Assembly (NCBI RefSeq): GCF_001514065.1
Contig: NZ_KQ948424.1
Span: 1-64,000, forward strand
DNA: 64,000 nucleotides
DNA from: Streptomyces antibioticus
Lineage (GTDB): Bacteria > Actinomycetota > Actinomycetes > Streptomycetales > Streptomycetaceae
Reading direction: 5' to 3'
The first letter of the stretch is position 1, and the number at the start of each line of letters is the position of its first letter. Shown one piece after another: positions 41,929 through 50,614 of the stretch. The position numbers and the translations under genes were made by a program. The notes under the pieces were generated by a model that worked only from the letters and a program-made list of their open reading frames with translations, made no database searches and had not been told where the DNA came from.

Positions 41929-43884
41929 TCACTTCACCTGGATCCACTTCGCCTCCGACGGCGTGCCGTCCGCGTCCGTCACGAACAGCATGTACCAGCC
42001 CGGCGGGACCAGGGTCGGGTCCTTCGGCACCTCGACCGTCACCGAGCGGGCGTCCTTGGTCAGGCCCAGTTCGATGGAGCGCTGCTCGACGTCGGTGGTG
42101 TGGGTGACCGCGCTGGGCCGCATCAGCCGGGCCTTGACGATCCGGTCGGGGTGGTCGGTGCGGTAGGTCACGCGGTGGTCGTCGGCGAGGACCTGTGAAC
42201 CGTCTTTCAGGACCGGCCGGTTGGTGGCGTTGCGGTGCAGGGCGGGCGGCGTGAAGACCTCCATGCGCTGCTCGAAGTGGCCCAGCTTGGTGTTCTGCTG
42301 GTCGTCGAAGAGCGGGTCGGAGCCGAAGGTGGCGACGCGTCCGTCGGGCAACAGCAGTGCCTCGGAGTGGTAGTTGCGGCCGACCGTCGGGGAGGCCGCC
42401 TCGTGGAAGACGTTGCCCTTGGGGTCGTAGAACTGCGCCTTGAGGATGTTGCTGGCGCTGCGACCGCGGTAGTCCTCGGAGCCGTTCGAGGTGAAGACGG
42501 TGTCGTCCGGCATGATCACGCTGTTCAGGTAGCGGGTTCCCTGGGGGAGGTTGGGGCCGTCCTTGAAGACGGGGTTGTCCTCCTTGAGGTCGACGACCGC
42601 GGTGCGCGGGGTCGACTTCTTGGACTCGCCGACACCACCGCCGCCGAGGATCATCACCTTCTGGTCCTGCGCGGGCGGCAGCAGCAGGGAGGACGAGGTC
42701 TCCGTCTCCTCGGGGTCGCGCAGGCCCGGGACCTTCTCGAAGGTGTTGGTCTTCAGGTCCCACAGGCCCGGCTCGCGGCCCTTGTCGGCGGGCCCGTAAC
42801 CGGCGTTGGAGGCCGGGTAGAAGAGCTTGCCGCCCTTGGTGAGGAAGAGCGCGGGGTAGGTCGGGAAGTAGCGCTTGGGGCCGCGGGACCACTTCTTGGT
42901 CTTCGGGTCGTAGATCTCGTTGTCGCCCGGGTCGATCACGCCGACGTCGTCCAGGCCGGAGACCGCGAGGACGCGGCCGTCGTCGAGGCCCACGAGGGTC
43001 GGGTACCAGCGCGCCTTGTCCATCGGGTCGACGGGGATGTACCGCTCGGCGACCGGGTCGAACTCGTAGGCGGCACGGATGCCCTGGAAATCCTGCTTGT
43101 CGAGGGTGATCTTCTCCGACAGGCCGTAGACGTTGTCGGCGTCCTTGCCCTTCAGGCCCACGACCTCGTACTGCGCCTGCTTCTGGGTGACCGACATCGG
43201 GCCCTTCTCGACGGCCTCCACGAAGACGCGGGCCTCGGAGGCCGTCACCTTCGTCTGCCAGGGCTGCATCACGCCGCGGGCGTTGTAGGTGACCTTGAAC
43301 TTCTTGCTCGCCTTCGGCACGGTGACGTCGAACTTGGTGACGTACTCGACCCCGGCGGGCGAGCGGAAGCGGGTGCCCTTCTTCAGGATCATCGCCTTGT
43401 CGGGGTTCTCGTTCTTCACCCGCATGCCGCCGCCGGCCCGGTCGATCTCGCCGTCGAGGAGTTCGTAGCGGGCGGTACCCCCGGCCACCAGCAGGCGGCC
43501 GTCGGGGAGTTGGGCGTGGCCGGAGCAGAAGAAGTCGTCGGGCGTGGGGATCTTCTTGAAGGTGTCGGTCTTCGGGTCCCACAGGATCGTGTCGAAGGAG
43601 CCCTCGTCGAATTTCTTCTGCTCGTTGCCGGAGCCCGCGACGATCAGCACCTTGCCGGTGTGCAGCAGGGCCGCGTGGATGGCGTTGGTGCGGTACTCCT
43701 CCGGGATGTCGACCGTGGCCCAACTCCCGTACTTCGCCTGGTACTCGGGCTGGGCGATCTTGTACGCGTGGTATTTCTCGCCGACGAAGTCCAGCGCGGC
43801 CGGGGCGTTGAGGCCGGCCAGGATGGCGATGCCGCCGATGCCGAGGACGGTCTTCTTGGTCTTCTGGGACGGCTGGTAGGCCAT
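41929..43884 (-). CDS. glxA: GlxA mono-copper radical oxidase
   Basis: 651 residues. An uncleaved N-terminal anchor (KKTVLGIGGIAILAGLNAPA) is followed by a galactose-oxidase-type beta-propeller and C-terminal DUF1929 domain. Predicted Cys-Tyr radical pair: Cys120 (FFCSGHAQ) and Tyr294 (ARWYPTL). Copper ligands Tyr505/His506 (GRNYHSEA) and His595 (VTHTTDVEQRS). It oxidises an alcohol or glycan end to an aldehyde; in Streptomyces it is needed for deposition of the CslA glucan at hyphal tips. ATG 43884 is 3 nt after the cslA stop, with GGAGG inside the cslA end. Confidence 0.94.
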   Translation of the reverse strand: MAYQPSQKTKKTVLGIGGIAILAGLNAPAALDFVGEKYHAYKIAQPEYQAKYGSWATVDIPEEYRTNAIHAALLHTGKVLIVAGSGNEQKKFDEGSFDTILWDPKTDTFKKIPTPDDFFCSGHAQLPDGRLLVAGGTARYELLDGEIDRAGGGMRVKNENPDKAMILKKGTRFRSPAGVEYVTKFDVTVPKASKKFKVTYNARGVMQPWQTKVTASEARVFVEAVEKGPMSVTQKQAQYEVVGLKGKDADNVYGLSEKITLDKQDFQGIRAAYEFDPVAERYIPVDPMDKARWYPTLVGLDDGRVLAVSGLDDVGVIDPGDNEIYDPKTKKWSRGPKRYFPTYPALFLTKGGKLFYPASNAGYGPADKGREPGLWDLKTNTFEKVPGLRDPEETETSSSLLLPPAQDQKVMILGGGGVGESKKSTPRTAVVDLKEDNPVFKDGPNLPQGTRYLNSVIMPDDTVFTSNGSEDYRGRSASNILKAQFYDPKGNVFHEAASPTVGRNYHSEALLLPDGRVATFGSDPLFDDQQNTKLGHFEQRMEVFTPPALHRNATNRPVLKDGSQVLADDHRVTYRTDHPDRIVKARLMRPSAVTHTTDVEQRSIELGLTKDARSVTVEVPKDPTLVPPGWYMLFVTDADGTPSEAKWIQVK

Positions 43885-43887
43885 GGC

Positions 43888-45678
43888 CTAGTTGCCTCCT
43901 GTCGTGGTGCTGGAGGTGGTGGCGAGGGCGGGTTCGCTGCCGTCGACGACCCGGGCGGAGGCGCGCAGCGACTGCCGCGCCCTGCGCTCCTTGAGCGTCG
44001 TGGCCGCCCAGATCACCACCGGGGCCAGCGAGATGGCCATCGCGAGGACCGCCCAGGTGCGCATGGCCGCATGCGTGTGGTCGAGGACGACCGAGGCGGC
44101 CAGCGAGGTGGCGAGGACAACCGCCCAGAAGAGATGGATGCGGAAGGTGAGGAGCCGGTCCGGGCTGGCGTCGCCGCCCTTGGGGGTGACGACGAAGCGG
44201 CTGGGCCGGCGGAGGAAGGCCGCGCCGAGGGACTTGAGGTAGATCGGCGCCGACAGCGCCGACATCGCCATGCCCGCGAGGCCGCCGGAGCCCTCGGGCT
44301 CGTGCGGGGAGACGTTGTGGCGGCGGTTCCACAGGTACAGGCCGATCTGGAGGGCGGCCGCGTCGCTGTAGAGCATCAGCCAGACGGAGGCGGCGACCTG
44401 CGTGCCGGACGCGCCGAACCAGAGGAAGAGGAAGCAGCTCAGGATGCCCAGGAACCAGTTGACGGCCGTCATCGGGTAGTAGACGAGCATCAGCGTGTAC
44501 GAGAACAGCCGCCCGGGAGGCATCGTGAACGGCGCCTTCCAGTACTGCTTGAGCAGCGTCTCGTACGTCCCCCGCGACCAGCGCATCTGCTGGGTGAAGA
44601 AGTCGGTCCAGGAGGCCGGGCCCTCGCCGACCGCGAGCACGTCGGGGGTGTAGACGGACCGCCAGTGGTGGCGGGTCCGGGGGTTGCGATGCCGGTGCAG
44701 TTCGAAGCCGGTGGCCATGTCCTCGGTGACGGAGTCGTACAGGCCGCCGATCTGCTTGAGGGCCGCGACGCGTACGACGTTGTTGGTGCCGACGAACATG
44801 GGTGAGCGATAGCGGTTGCCGGCCCGCTGGATCAGCGCGTGGAAGAGGAACTGCTGCGACTCGGCGGCCTTGGTGACGGGGTTGTGGTAGTTGCCGTACA
44901 CCTGCGGGCCGACGACGAAGGCGACGTCCGGGTCACGGAAGTAGCCCATCATCCGCTCCAGGAAGTCGGGGAGCGGGACGTGGTCGGTGTCGACGCAGGC
45001 GAAGAACTCGTACTGGTCGCCGTGCATGGCGAGCCACGCGTTGTAGTTGCCGTGCTTGGTGCGGGCCTTGTGGACACCCTTGGTGCGGTTCCACTCCGGG
45101 ACGCCGTGCCGGGTGAAGTGCCGGACGCCGAGCTCCGCGCACAGGGCCTTCGCCTTCTCGTCGTCCCCCTCGTCGAGGAGCCAGACGTCGAGCGGGCCGT
45201 CGTGGGTGACCTTCGTGGCGCCTTCGAGGGTGGCGCGGACCATCGCGAGGGGTTCCTTGCCCGGGACGTACGTCGTGAGGAAGGCGACGCGGGTGCCGGG
45301 TTCGGGGGTGACGGGGACGGGGTCGCGGGCGACGAGGGTCGCGTGGGCCACGGAGGCCACGTTGACGACCATGAACAGCTCGATCAGCCCGATGGCTATG
45401 AGCATCGTGACGTCGAGCCAGACCATCCACGCGTCACCGCCCTCGCGCTCGACCCAGTGGGTCGGCCAGACGAGGTAGACCAGCAGGGCACCGGTGAGCA
45501 CCGGGGCGAGGGACATCAGGAGGATGGCGCGTATTCGGTGGGGCTCGCGGGAGAGGAGCGAGGTGTACTGCACCCGGTACGGCTCACCGGACGGCTCCGT
45601 CAGCGGTCCGGCCAGTCGGCTGTAGGTGTCGTAGTCGTAGCCCTCCGGCCGCACAGCGCCCTCCAGTGATCGAAACAT
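43888..45678 (-). CDS. cslA: CslA cellulose synthase-like glycosyltransferase
   Basis: 596 residues. TMs at about 48-72 and 84-110, then a GT2 domain with DEGDDEK (Asp169), DTD (230-232), TED (318-320) and QQMRW (363-367), the processive D,D,D,QxxRW set. Four or more C-terminal TMs follow. It polymerises a beta-glucan at the membrane, at hyphal tips in known Streptomyces. ATG 45678 is chosen; the only upstream start is a TTG. Two direct CCGATATG copies abut the start. It is coupled to glxA. Confidence 0.94.
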   Translation of the reverse strand: MFRSLEGAVRPEGYDYDTYSRLAGPLTEPSGEPYRVQYTSLLSREPHRIRAILLMSLAPVLTGALLVYLVWPTHWVEREGGDAWMVWLDVTMLIAIGLIELFMVVNVASVAHATLVARDPVPVTPEPGTRVAFLTTYVPGKEPLAMVRATLEGATKVTHDGPLDVWLLDEGDDEKAKALCAELGVRHFTRHGVPEWNRTKGVHKARTKHGNYNAWLAMHGDQYEFFACVDTDHVPLPDFLERMMGYFRDPDVAFVVGPQVYGNYHNPVTKAAESQQFLFHALIQRAGNRYRSPMFVGTNNVVRVAALKQIGGLYDSVTEDMATGFELHRHRNPRTRHHWRSVYTPDVLAVGEGPASWTDFFTQQMRWSRGTYETLLKQYWKAPFTMPPGRLFSYTLMLVYYPMTAVNWFLGILSCFLFLWFGASGTQVAASVWLMLYSDAAALQIGLYLWNRRHNVSPHEPEGSGGLAGMAMSALSAPIYLKSLGAAFLRRPSRFVVTPKGGDASPDRLLTFRIHLFWAVVLATSLAASVVLDHTHAAMRTWAVLAMAISLAPVVIWAATTLKERRARQSLRASARVVDGSEPALATTSSTTTGGN

Positions 45679-45695
45679 CCGATATGCCCGATATG
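45679..45695. promoter_or_regulatory. Direct repeat touching the cslA start
   Basis: CCGATATG-C-CCGATATG directly upstream of the cslA start codon, 9-bp period. It could be a repressor site or reflect a leaderless promoter region. No binding protein is implied. Confidence 0.4.
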
Positions 45696-45840
45696 GACAC
45701 AAAAGTGGAGTTTCCTGGGCGTGTCGAACTGGGAGGGGCCAGGCGGGCGACCCGTGGAGCGCTGCTCGTGGGGCACCCTGAGCCGGCGGATGAAGCTGCC
45801 GTCGGCTTCGGTACGGGTGAGGCTGCCGTGGTGGGAACCG

Positions 45841-46491
45841 TCAGCGGCGGTTCGTGCGCCGCAGGTGAAGGCGTACGGCACGCTGGGCCACCGGGCCCAG
45901 CTCCTCCAAGGCGGCGACCAGGACGCCCAGTTGCTCCAGCGCGTCCAGCGCGGCCGTCGCGCCCGGCAGGTCCACGCCCTCGTACAGCTCGATGCCGACG
46001 AAGGACGCGGCGACCGCCCGCGCCAGGCCCGCCGGGTCGGTGAACTCCTCGAAGGGGGTGCCCGCGAGGACCCGCCGGAGGACCTTCTCGATCTCGGTGA
46101 TCCAGGACTCCAGACCCGCCGCCGTCGCCGCCGCGAGGCTCTCGTGGGTCTGGGCACCGGCCAGCAGTTGGCCGAGGAGGGCGACATGGCCGCCGGAGCG
46201 CTCCTCCTCGTGGATCTGCCGCCCCACCACGAGGAGTTCGGAGAGCGAGCGCACCTGGTCGAAGCGCGGGCGGTAGCGGGACACGGCCTGCTCGGCGCCG
46301 TACCGGCAGGCCGCCGCGAGGAGTTCGTCGACCGAGCCGAAGTGGTAGAAGACCAGCGCCTGGTTGACGCCGGCCGCCGAGGCGATCGTGCGCGCCGACG
46401 CCTTCGCGATGCCCTGGTCCACGAGGGTCCGCAGGGCGCCCTCCAGCAGCTTGGTCTTGGTCTCCTGCGACTTCGCGGTCTCGGGACTCAC
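45841..46491 (-). CDS. TetR-family regulator
   Basis: 216 residues. HTH: TKTKLLEGALRTLVDQGIAKASARTIASAAGVNQALVFYHFGSVDELL (12-60). The C-terminal domain is helical. GTG 46491 overlaps the stop of the DUF4166 gene (GTGA). As last gene of a three-gene operon preceded by two near-identical palindromes, it is almost certainly autoregulatory. The ligand may relate to the SRPBCC-type protein upstream. Confidence 0.9.
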   Translation of the reverse strand: MSPETAKSQETKTKLLEGALRTLVDQGIAKASARTIASAAGVNQALVFYHFGSVDELLAAACRYGAEQAVSRYRPRFDQVRSLSELLVVGRQIHEEERSGGHVALLGQLLAGAQTHESLAAATAAGLESWITEIEKVLRRVLAGTPFEEFTDPAGLARAVAASFVGIELYEGVDLPGATAALDALEQLGVLVAALEELGPVAQRAVRLHLRRTNRR

Positions 46492-47204
46492 GCGCGCGAC
46501 TCCTCGCGGACCGGGCGCAGTCCGGGACGGACACCGCAGGACCGGATGTCGCTGTACGTCGCCCGGAAGGAACCCTCGTAGCCGAAGAGGGGCCCGAAGT
46601 ACTTGTTGACGACCCTGACCCGGATGCGGAAGCGGCCCGAGTGGTCGTCGAAGGACTCCCGGACCTCGGCCGTGGCGCCGATCAGCTCGGGCACCCGGAC
46701 GTCCACCACGCCCTCCCGGAACCGGTGTTCGCCGGAGCGGATGAGGAGCGAGCCGTCGGGCTCGGCGTGGAAGTGCAGGTCGCTGGCCAGGTGCTGGTGG
46801 GTGCCGAGGTAGTCGAGGACGCGGTCGCCGCGGGGGCCCAGGACCATCTGGGCGTCGAAACGGCGGGAGCGGCCGGGCAGGTCGAAGGTGCGCACGAAGG
46901 TCACCGTCTCACGACCGTAGGTGTCGGTGTACGGCACGTTCTCGATGACGAAGGGGACGTTGCGGCCGGTGCGCGGGACGAGGATGTTGCGGGTGGTGCC
47001 GAGCGCGAGGAACGGCTTCACGAAGGCCCCTCCGTGCCAGATGCGCTCCATGACACCCCGGCCGGTGCAGGCCTCGCCGCTCGCCAGGCCGACCGAGAAG
47101 CGGCGCTGGAGCTGGGGGTGGAGGTCGTCGAAGGCCGGGCCCATGGCGGTGCGGAAGATCGAGGTCGCCGAAGGCGCCCCGGAGGGCGCGGGATGTGTGG
47201 TCAT
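46488..47204 (-). CDS. DUF4166 protein
   Basis: 238 residues. A soluble beta-rich protein with motifs GPAFDDLHPQLQRRFSVGLASGEACTGRGVMERIWHGG near the N-terminus, VPFVIENVPYTDTYGRETVTFVRTF in the middle, and FGYEGSFRATYSD near the end. These fit DUF4166, function unknown. ATG 47204 overlaps the upstream stop by ATGA and has GGAG at 8 nt; GTGA overlap with the TetR gene downstream. A tightly coupled operon. Confidence 0.85.
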   Translation of the reverse strand: MTTHPAPSGAPSATSIFRTAMGPAFDDLHPQLQRRFSVGLASGEACTGRGVMERIWHGGAFVKPFLALGTTRNILVPRTGRNVPFVIENVPYTDTYGRETVTFVRTFDLPGRSRRFDAQMVLGPRGDRVLDYLGTHQHLASDLHFHAEPDGSLLIRSGEHRFREGVVDVRVPELIGATAEVRESFDDHSGRFRIRVRVVNKYFGPLFGYEGSFRATYSDIRSCGVRPGLRPVREESRA

Positions 47205-47962
47205 CGCGGGTTCTCCAGGGTGCGCAGGAGCCGGGGTGCGTGGACGCGGGTCGGTGGCCGGCGCAGACAGCGGCGGGCGGCCGGGGTGCCGGGCAGGGGC
47301 GGGGCGAAGACGGCCAGCGCGAGAGCGACCAGCGCCAGCAGGGGCATGGCGTAGAAGAAGAGCGGGGCGAAGGGGCCGGTCAGGCTCAGCAGGCTGCCGA
47401 ACCCGAAGCCCGTGCCCGCGAAGACGATGACCAGCGCCCGGCCCGCCATCTCCAGCAGCCAGTTCGCTCGCGCCCGTTCCGGGGTGATCCCGTGCTCCAG
47501 CCACAGCCGCAGGCGGTCGAACGACCACGCGGTGGCCCAGCCCATGAGGGGGCGGAACAGCAGGCGGTCGGCGCATGCCCCGAGGGCTCCCCAGCGGGGG
47601 CGGTAGTCGTAGCCGGTCAGGAAGCGGACGCCGTCGCCGTCCGGGACGTAGCGCCAGTAGCCGCTGCCCTCGGCGAGGAGGGAGAGCGGATGCGGGGAGG
47701 AGAAGCGGAGGGCGGAGGTGCGGGTGCCGTCGGGGCGCTCCTTCTCACCGGCGGAGACGCCGGTCCCGGCGACCGTGAGGAAGGGCAGCACGCGCGTGGC
47801 GTAGCGGAAGCGCTGCGGCTCGCCGTCCACGCGCGGGAGGTGGTCGATCTCCGTGAAGCGGAGGTCCCAGCGCTGGTGCTCGGACGGTTCCTGAGTGCGG
47901 GACCACAGGTCGTCGAGGTCGGTGCGGATGTGCGCCTCGATGTAGAGGCCGTTGTGACCCAT
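47201..47962 (-). CDS. SRPBCC-like domain protein with C-terminal membrane segments
   Basis: 253 residues. The N-terminal 140 residues resemble a START/SRPBCC fold (NGLYIEAHIRTDLDDLWSRTQEPSEHQRWDLRFTEI; LRFSSPHPLSLLAEGSGYWRYVP). The C-terminal part has hydrophobic helices (RALVIVFAGTGFGFGSLLSLTG; PLFFYAMPLLALVALALAVFAPP). ATG 47962 is chosen with GGGGGA upstream. First gene of the TetR-regulated operon. Binding of a hydrophobic ligand is plausible. Confidence 0.75.
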   Translation of the reverse strand: MGHNGLYIEAHIRTDLDDLWSRTQEPSEHQRWDLRFTEIDHLPRVDGEPQRFRYATRVLPFLTVAGTGVSAGEKERPDGTRTSALRFSSPHPLSLLAEGSGYWRYVPDGDGVRFLTGYDYRPRWGALGACADRLLFRPLMGWATAWSFDRLRLWLEHGITPERARANWLLEMAGRALVIVFAGTGFGFGSLLSLTGPFAPLFFYAMPLLALVALALAVFAPPLPGTPAARRCLRRPPTRVHAPRLLRTLENPR

Positions 47963-47986
47963 CTGATTCCCCCAGGTCAGCCTGTC

Positions 47987-48048
47987 GTTTGAGCGACCGC
48001 TCAAACCTTCGGGATCAGAAAGTACACCTCTTTGAGCGATCGCTCAAA
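47987..48048 (-). promoter_or_regulatory. Promoter with two TetR palindromes
   Basis: Operators GTTTGAGCGACCGCTCAAAC (47987-48006) and TTTGAGCGATCGCTCAAA (48031-48048), centres 43 bp apart. On the minus strand TTGAGC (48042-48047), 17-bp spacer and TACTTT (48019-48024) form a promoter whose -35 lies inside the second operator; the first covers the transcript start. Confidence 0.85.
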
Positions 48049-48063
48049 CATGGGGCACAAGAA

Positions 48064-48089
48064 AACCCCGGCCCGCGCGGGCCGGGGTT
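48064..48089 (-). terminator. Rho-independent terminator
   Basis: AACCCCGGCCCGC pairs fully with GCGGGCCGGGGTT. On the minus strand TTTTCTT follows. It ends the thiamine-binding/DUF3817 transcript and insulates the TetR promoter. Confidence 0.85.
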
Positions 48090-48113
48090 CGCAGGGAATG
48101 CGGAGGCGCTGGG

Positions 48114-48407
48114 CTACTCGGCGAGGTGCCGCTCCACGGTCTCCACCTTGGACGTCAGTCCGTCGGTCACCCCGGGACGGATGTCCGCCTTGAGCACCAC
48201 GGACACGCGCGGGGCACGCGCCTCGACGGCGGCTACGGCACGCTTCACCACGTCCATCACCTCGTCCCACTCGCCCTCGATCGAGGTGAACATCGCGTCG
48301 GTGCGGTTGGGCAGGCCGGACTCGCGGACGACCCGCACGGCGTCGGCGACGTACTCCCCCACGTCCTCGCCGACCCCCAGCGGCGTCACGGAGAAGGCGA
48401 CGATCAC
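48114..48407 (-). CDS. MTH1187-type thiamine-binding protein (UPF0045)
   Basis: 97 residues, ferredoxin-like fold. Typical sequence: [31 protein letters not shown], then [24 protein letters not shown] and [12 protein letters not shown]. Relatives bind thiamine or hydroxymethylpyrimidine. GTG 48407 overlaps the stop of the upstream DUF3817 gene (GTGA). A strong terminator lies 25 nt after the stop. Confidence 0.9.
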   Translation of the reverse strand: MIVAFSVTPLGVGEDVGEYVADAVRVVRESGLPNRTDAMFTSIEGEWDEVMDVVKRAVAAVEARAPRVSVVLKADIRPGVTDGLTSKVETVERHLAE

Positions 48408-48751
48408 GAGGTCTTCACCGCCTGCTCCTGACGCGCGCGGGAGGCGATGACCGCGCTCTCGGCCTCACGGCGGAGCTTGCGCTCGGCGAAGAAGCCGCCG
48501 GTGGGCAGGACGGACAGGACGAAGTAGAGGGCGGCGGTGCCGAAGGACCACTTCGCGCGGTTCCAGGCGTCGACCCAGAAGATCACGTACAGGATGAAGA
48601 GAACGCCGTGGATCATGCCCATGACCGGGACCGCGTTGAAGTCGGTGGTCCGCTTCAGCACCGAGCAGACGAGCAGAAGCAGGAAGGAGACCGCCTCCGG
48701 GGCGGAGACGAGGCGGAGGCGGCGGAGGGCGCTGGCGGTCTTGAGGTCCAC
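48404..48751 (-). CDS. DUF3817 membrane protein
   Basis: 115 residues, three hydrophobic segments: [38 protein letters not shown] and [24 protein letters not shown]. Same family as the protein at 37517-37855 (shared IxHGxLxxxYxxF and P-T-x(3)-FF-x-ERK patterns). GTG 48751 with AAGGTG upstream. It is coupled to the thiamine-binding gene. Function unknown. Confidence 0.87.
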   Translation of the reverse strand: MDLKTASALRRLRLVSAPEAVSFLLLLVCSVLKRTTDFNAVPVMGMIHGVLFILYVIFWVDAWNRAKWSFGTAALYFVLSVLPTGGFFAERKLRREAESAVIASRARQEQAVKTS

Positions 48752-48885
48752 GGGTCACCTTCGGTGGGAGTCGCGTCGAGAGGGGGCCTGCCGGTTTGTG
48801 AACACATGCACAAACGTTCTTCCATTGTGGCAAACGACTGACCGGGGGCAGGCTTGGGGGTCCGTGGAGACCCTGAGGAGCGGGT

Positions 48886-49203
48886 GTGCAGTTCGTCTTC
48901 TTCATGACCCTGCCGGGCCTGGTGGTGGTGCTCACGCTGCTGGCCTTCGTCGATCAGCTGCTGCTGCGGGCCGGCCGGTCCGGCGTCCTGCCCTGGCGGA
49001 ACGCGGGTCGCCAGGGGCAGATCTCCGCGACGGGCTTCGAGCAGCTGCACGCCGCCCTGTCCCCGGGCAAGCAGCACGAACTGAAGGAACGCCAGAGCTC
49101 CCTGGTGATGCGGGACGACGAGGAGGACGGGGCGCCGCCCGGATCCACGGTCGACCTGAGCGCGGGGAAGGCGGTCATCCGGATTCCGGGGGCCGGCGGG
49201 TGA
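48886..49203 (+). CDS. DUF6191 small membrane protein
   Basis: 105 residues. One N-terminal membrane helix (FVFFMTLPGLVVVLTLLAFVDQLLL), then a cytoplasmic tail with ISATGFEQLHAALSPGKQHELKERQSSLVMRDDEEDGAPP. It matches the DUF6191 pattern. GTG 48886 has GAGGAG upstream. It lies 120 bp before the AIM24-family trio but probably has its own message; a GTTTGTG...CACAAAC dyad (48794-48815) lies upstream. Function unknown. Confidence 0.8.
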   Translation: MQFVFFMTLPGLVVVLTLLAFVDQLLLRAGRSGVLPWRNAGRQGQISATGFEQLHAALSPGKQHELKERQSSLVMRDDEEDGAPPGSTVDLSAGKAVIRIPGAGG

Positions 49204-49323
49204 GTGCGGGAGCAGCGCCCGTGTGGCCGGGCTCGCAGGTGGGCCGGCCCTAGGGGTGTGATCAGGGTTCGTCTCCACCCAGGGGCTCTGTCGGTGGGGG
49301 CCGCCGGGGGCTACCTTCGCAGC

Positions 49324-49962
49324 GTGGCGATGTTCCGACTTCAGGGCAGCAAGGTGCTCGCCGTCGAGATGACCGGGGACGCCGTGAAGGCGAAGAACGG
49401 CTCGATGGTCGCGTACGACGGACAGATGGCGTTCAAGAAGCTCAGCGGCGGCGGTGAGGGCATCCGGGGGATGGTGACCCGGCGGATCACCGGTGAGCAG
49501 ATGACGGTGATGGAGGTGAGGGGGCAGGGGACCTGCTGGTTCGCCGACCGCGCCTCCGAGATCAATCTCGTCGGTCTCCAGGGGGACAAGCTGTACGTCG
49601 AGTCGAGCAATCTGCTCGCGACCGACGCCGGGCTCAGGACGGGGACGACCTTCACGGGCCTGCGCGGGGCCTCGCAGGGCAACGGACTGTTCACGACGAC
49701 CGTCGAGGGCCACGGCCAGGCGGCGATCACCTCGGACGGCCCGGCCGTGGTGCTGCGGGTCAGCCCGCAGTTCCCGCTGAGCGTGGACCCGGGCGCGTAC
49801 ATCGCGCACCAGGGGAATCTGCGGCAGTCCTTCCAGTCGGGTGTGACGTTCCGCACGCTGATGGGCGAGGGCGGCGGCGAGGCCTTCCAGATCCGCTTCG
49901 AGGGCGACGGCCTGGTGTACGTCCAGCCCAGCGAGCGCAACACGATCGCGGGGGACGTCTGA
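49324..49962 (+). CDS. AIM24-family protein 1
   Basis: 212 residues from GTG 49324, exactly 6 nt after a TACCTT -10-like box (leaderless reading); ATG 49330 is an alternative. Double-stranded beta-helix AIM24 fold (FRLQGSKVLAVEMTGDAVKAKNGSMVAYDG, ...NGLFTTTVEGHGQAAITSDG, FPLSVDPGAYIAHQGNL, GGGEAFQIRFEGDGLVYVQPSE). Function in bacteria is unclear. It is followed after 1 nt by a second paralog and then a third. Confidence 0.85.
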   Translation: MAMFRLQGSKVLAVEMTGDAVKAKNGSMVAYDGQMAFKKLSGGGEGIRGMVTRRITGEQMTVMEVRGQGTCWFADRASEINLVGLQGDKLYVESSNLLATDAGLRTGTTFTGLRGASQGNGLFTTTVEGHGQAAITSDGPAVVLRVSPQFPLSVDPGAYIAHQGNLRQSFQSGVTFRTLMGEGGGEAFQIRFEGDGLVYVQPSERNTIAGDV

Positions 49963-49963
49963 G

Positions 49964-50614
49964 ATGACCTTCCAGGAGCTCAACTCGAAGATGGTCGAGG
50001 CGACCGTCGCACCGGGGCAGCGCCTGTTCAGCCAGCGCGGGGCGATGCTCGCCTACCGGGGCGAGGTGTCCTTCACGCCCAACATGAGCGGCGGCCAGGG
50101 CGGCATCATGTCGATGATCGGACGCCGGGTGGCGAACGAGGCGACCCCGCTGATGACGGTCGAGGGCAGCGGCACCGTGCTGTTCGGGCACGGCGGCCAT
50201 CACGTCCAGGTGATCAACCTCGCCGGTGACACCCTCTACGTGGAGGCGGACCGCCTCCTGGCCTTCGAGGGCACGCTGGAGCAGGGCACGATGTTCATGG
50301 GCTCCCAGGGCGGCGTCATGGGCATGGTCCGCGGCCAGGTCACCGGCCAGGGCCTGTTCACCACCACGCTCAAGGGCCATGGCGCGGTCGCGGTGATGGC
50401 GCACGGCGGGGTCATCGAGCTGCCGATCACCCCGCAGCGCCCGGTCCACGTCGACCCGCAGGCGTACGTCGCCCACCACGGCGACGTCCGCAACAAGCTG
50501 TCGACCGCGCTCGGCTGGCGCGACATGGTGGGCCGCGGCTCGGGCGAGGCCTTCCAGCTGGAGCTCAGCGGCAACGGCGCGGTGTACGTCCAGGCCTCGG
50601 AGGAGAAACTGTGA
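49964..50614 (+). CDS. AIM24-family protein 2
   Basis: 216 residues, a paralog of its neighbour: MVEATVAPGQRLFSQRGAMLAYRGEVSF, GQGLFTTTLKGHGAVAVMAHGG, RPVHVDPQAYVAHHGDV, GSGEAFQLELSGNGAVYVQASEE. ATG 49964 is 1 nt after the previous stop. Its end overlaps the third gene (GTGA). The three may form hetero-oligomers, but this is not shown. Confidence 0.86.
   Translation: MTFQELNSKMVEATVAPGQRLFSQRGAMLAYRGEVSFTPNMSGGQGGIMSMIGRRVANEATPLMTVEGSGTVLFGHGGHHVQVINLAGDTLYVEADRLLAFEGTLEQGTMFMGSQGGVMGMVRGQVTGQGLFTTTLKGHGAVAVMAHGGVIELPITPQRPVHVDPQAYVAHHGDVRNKLSTALGWRDMVGRGSGEAFQLELSGNGAVYVQASEEKL

Noticed and set aside
45721-46581. A plus-strand frame opposite the TetR gene
   Set aside because: Antisense to a clear TetR protein, with no recognisable domain and mirror composition.
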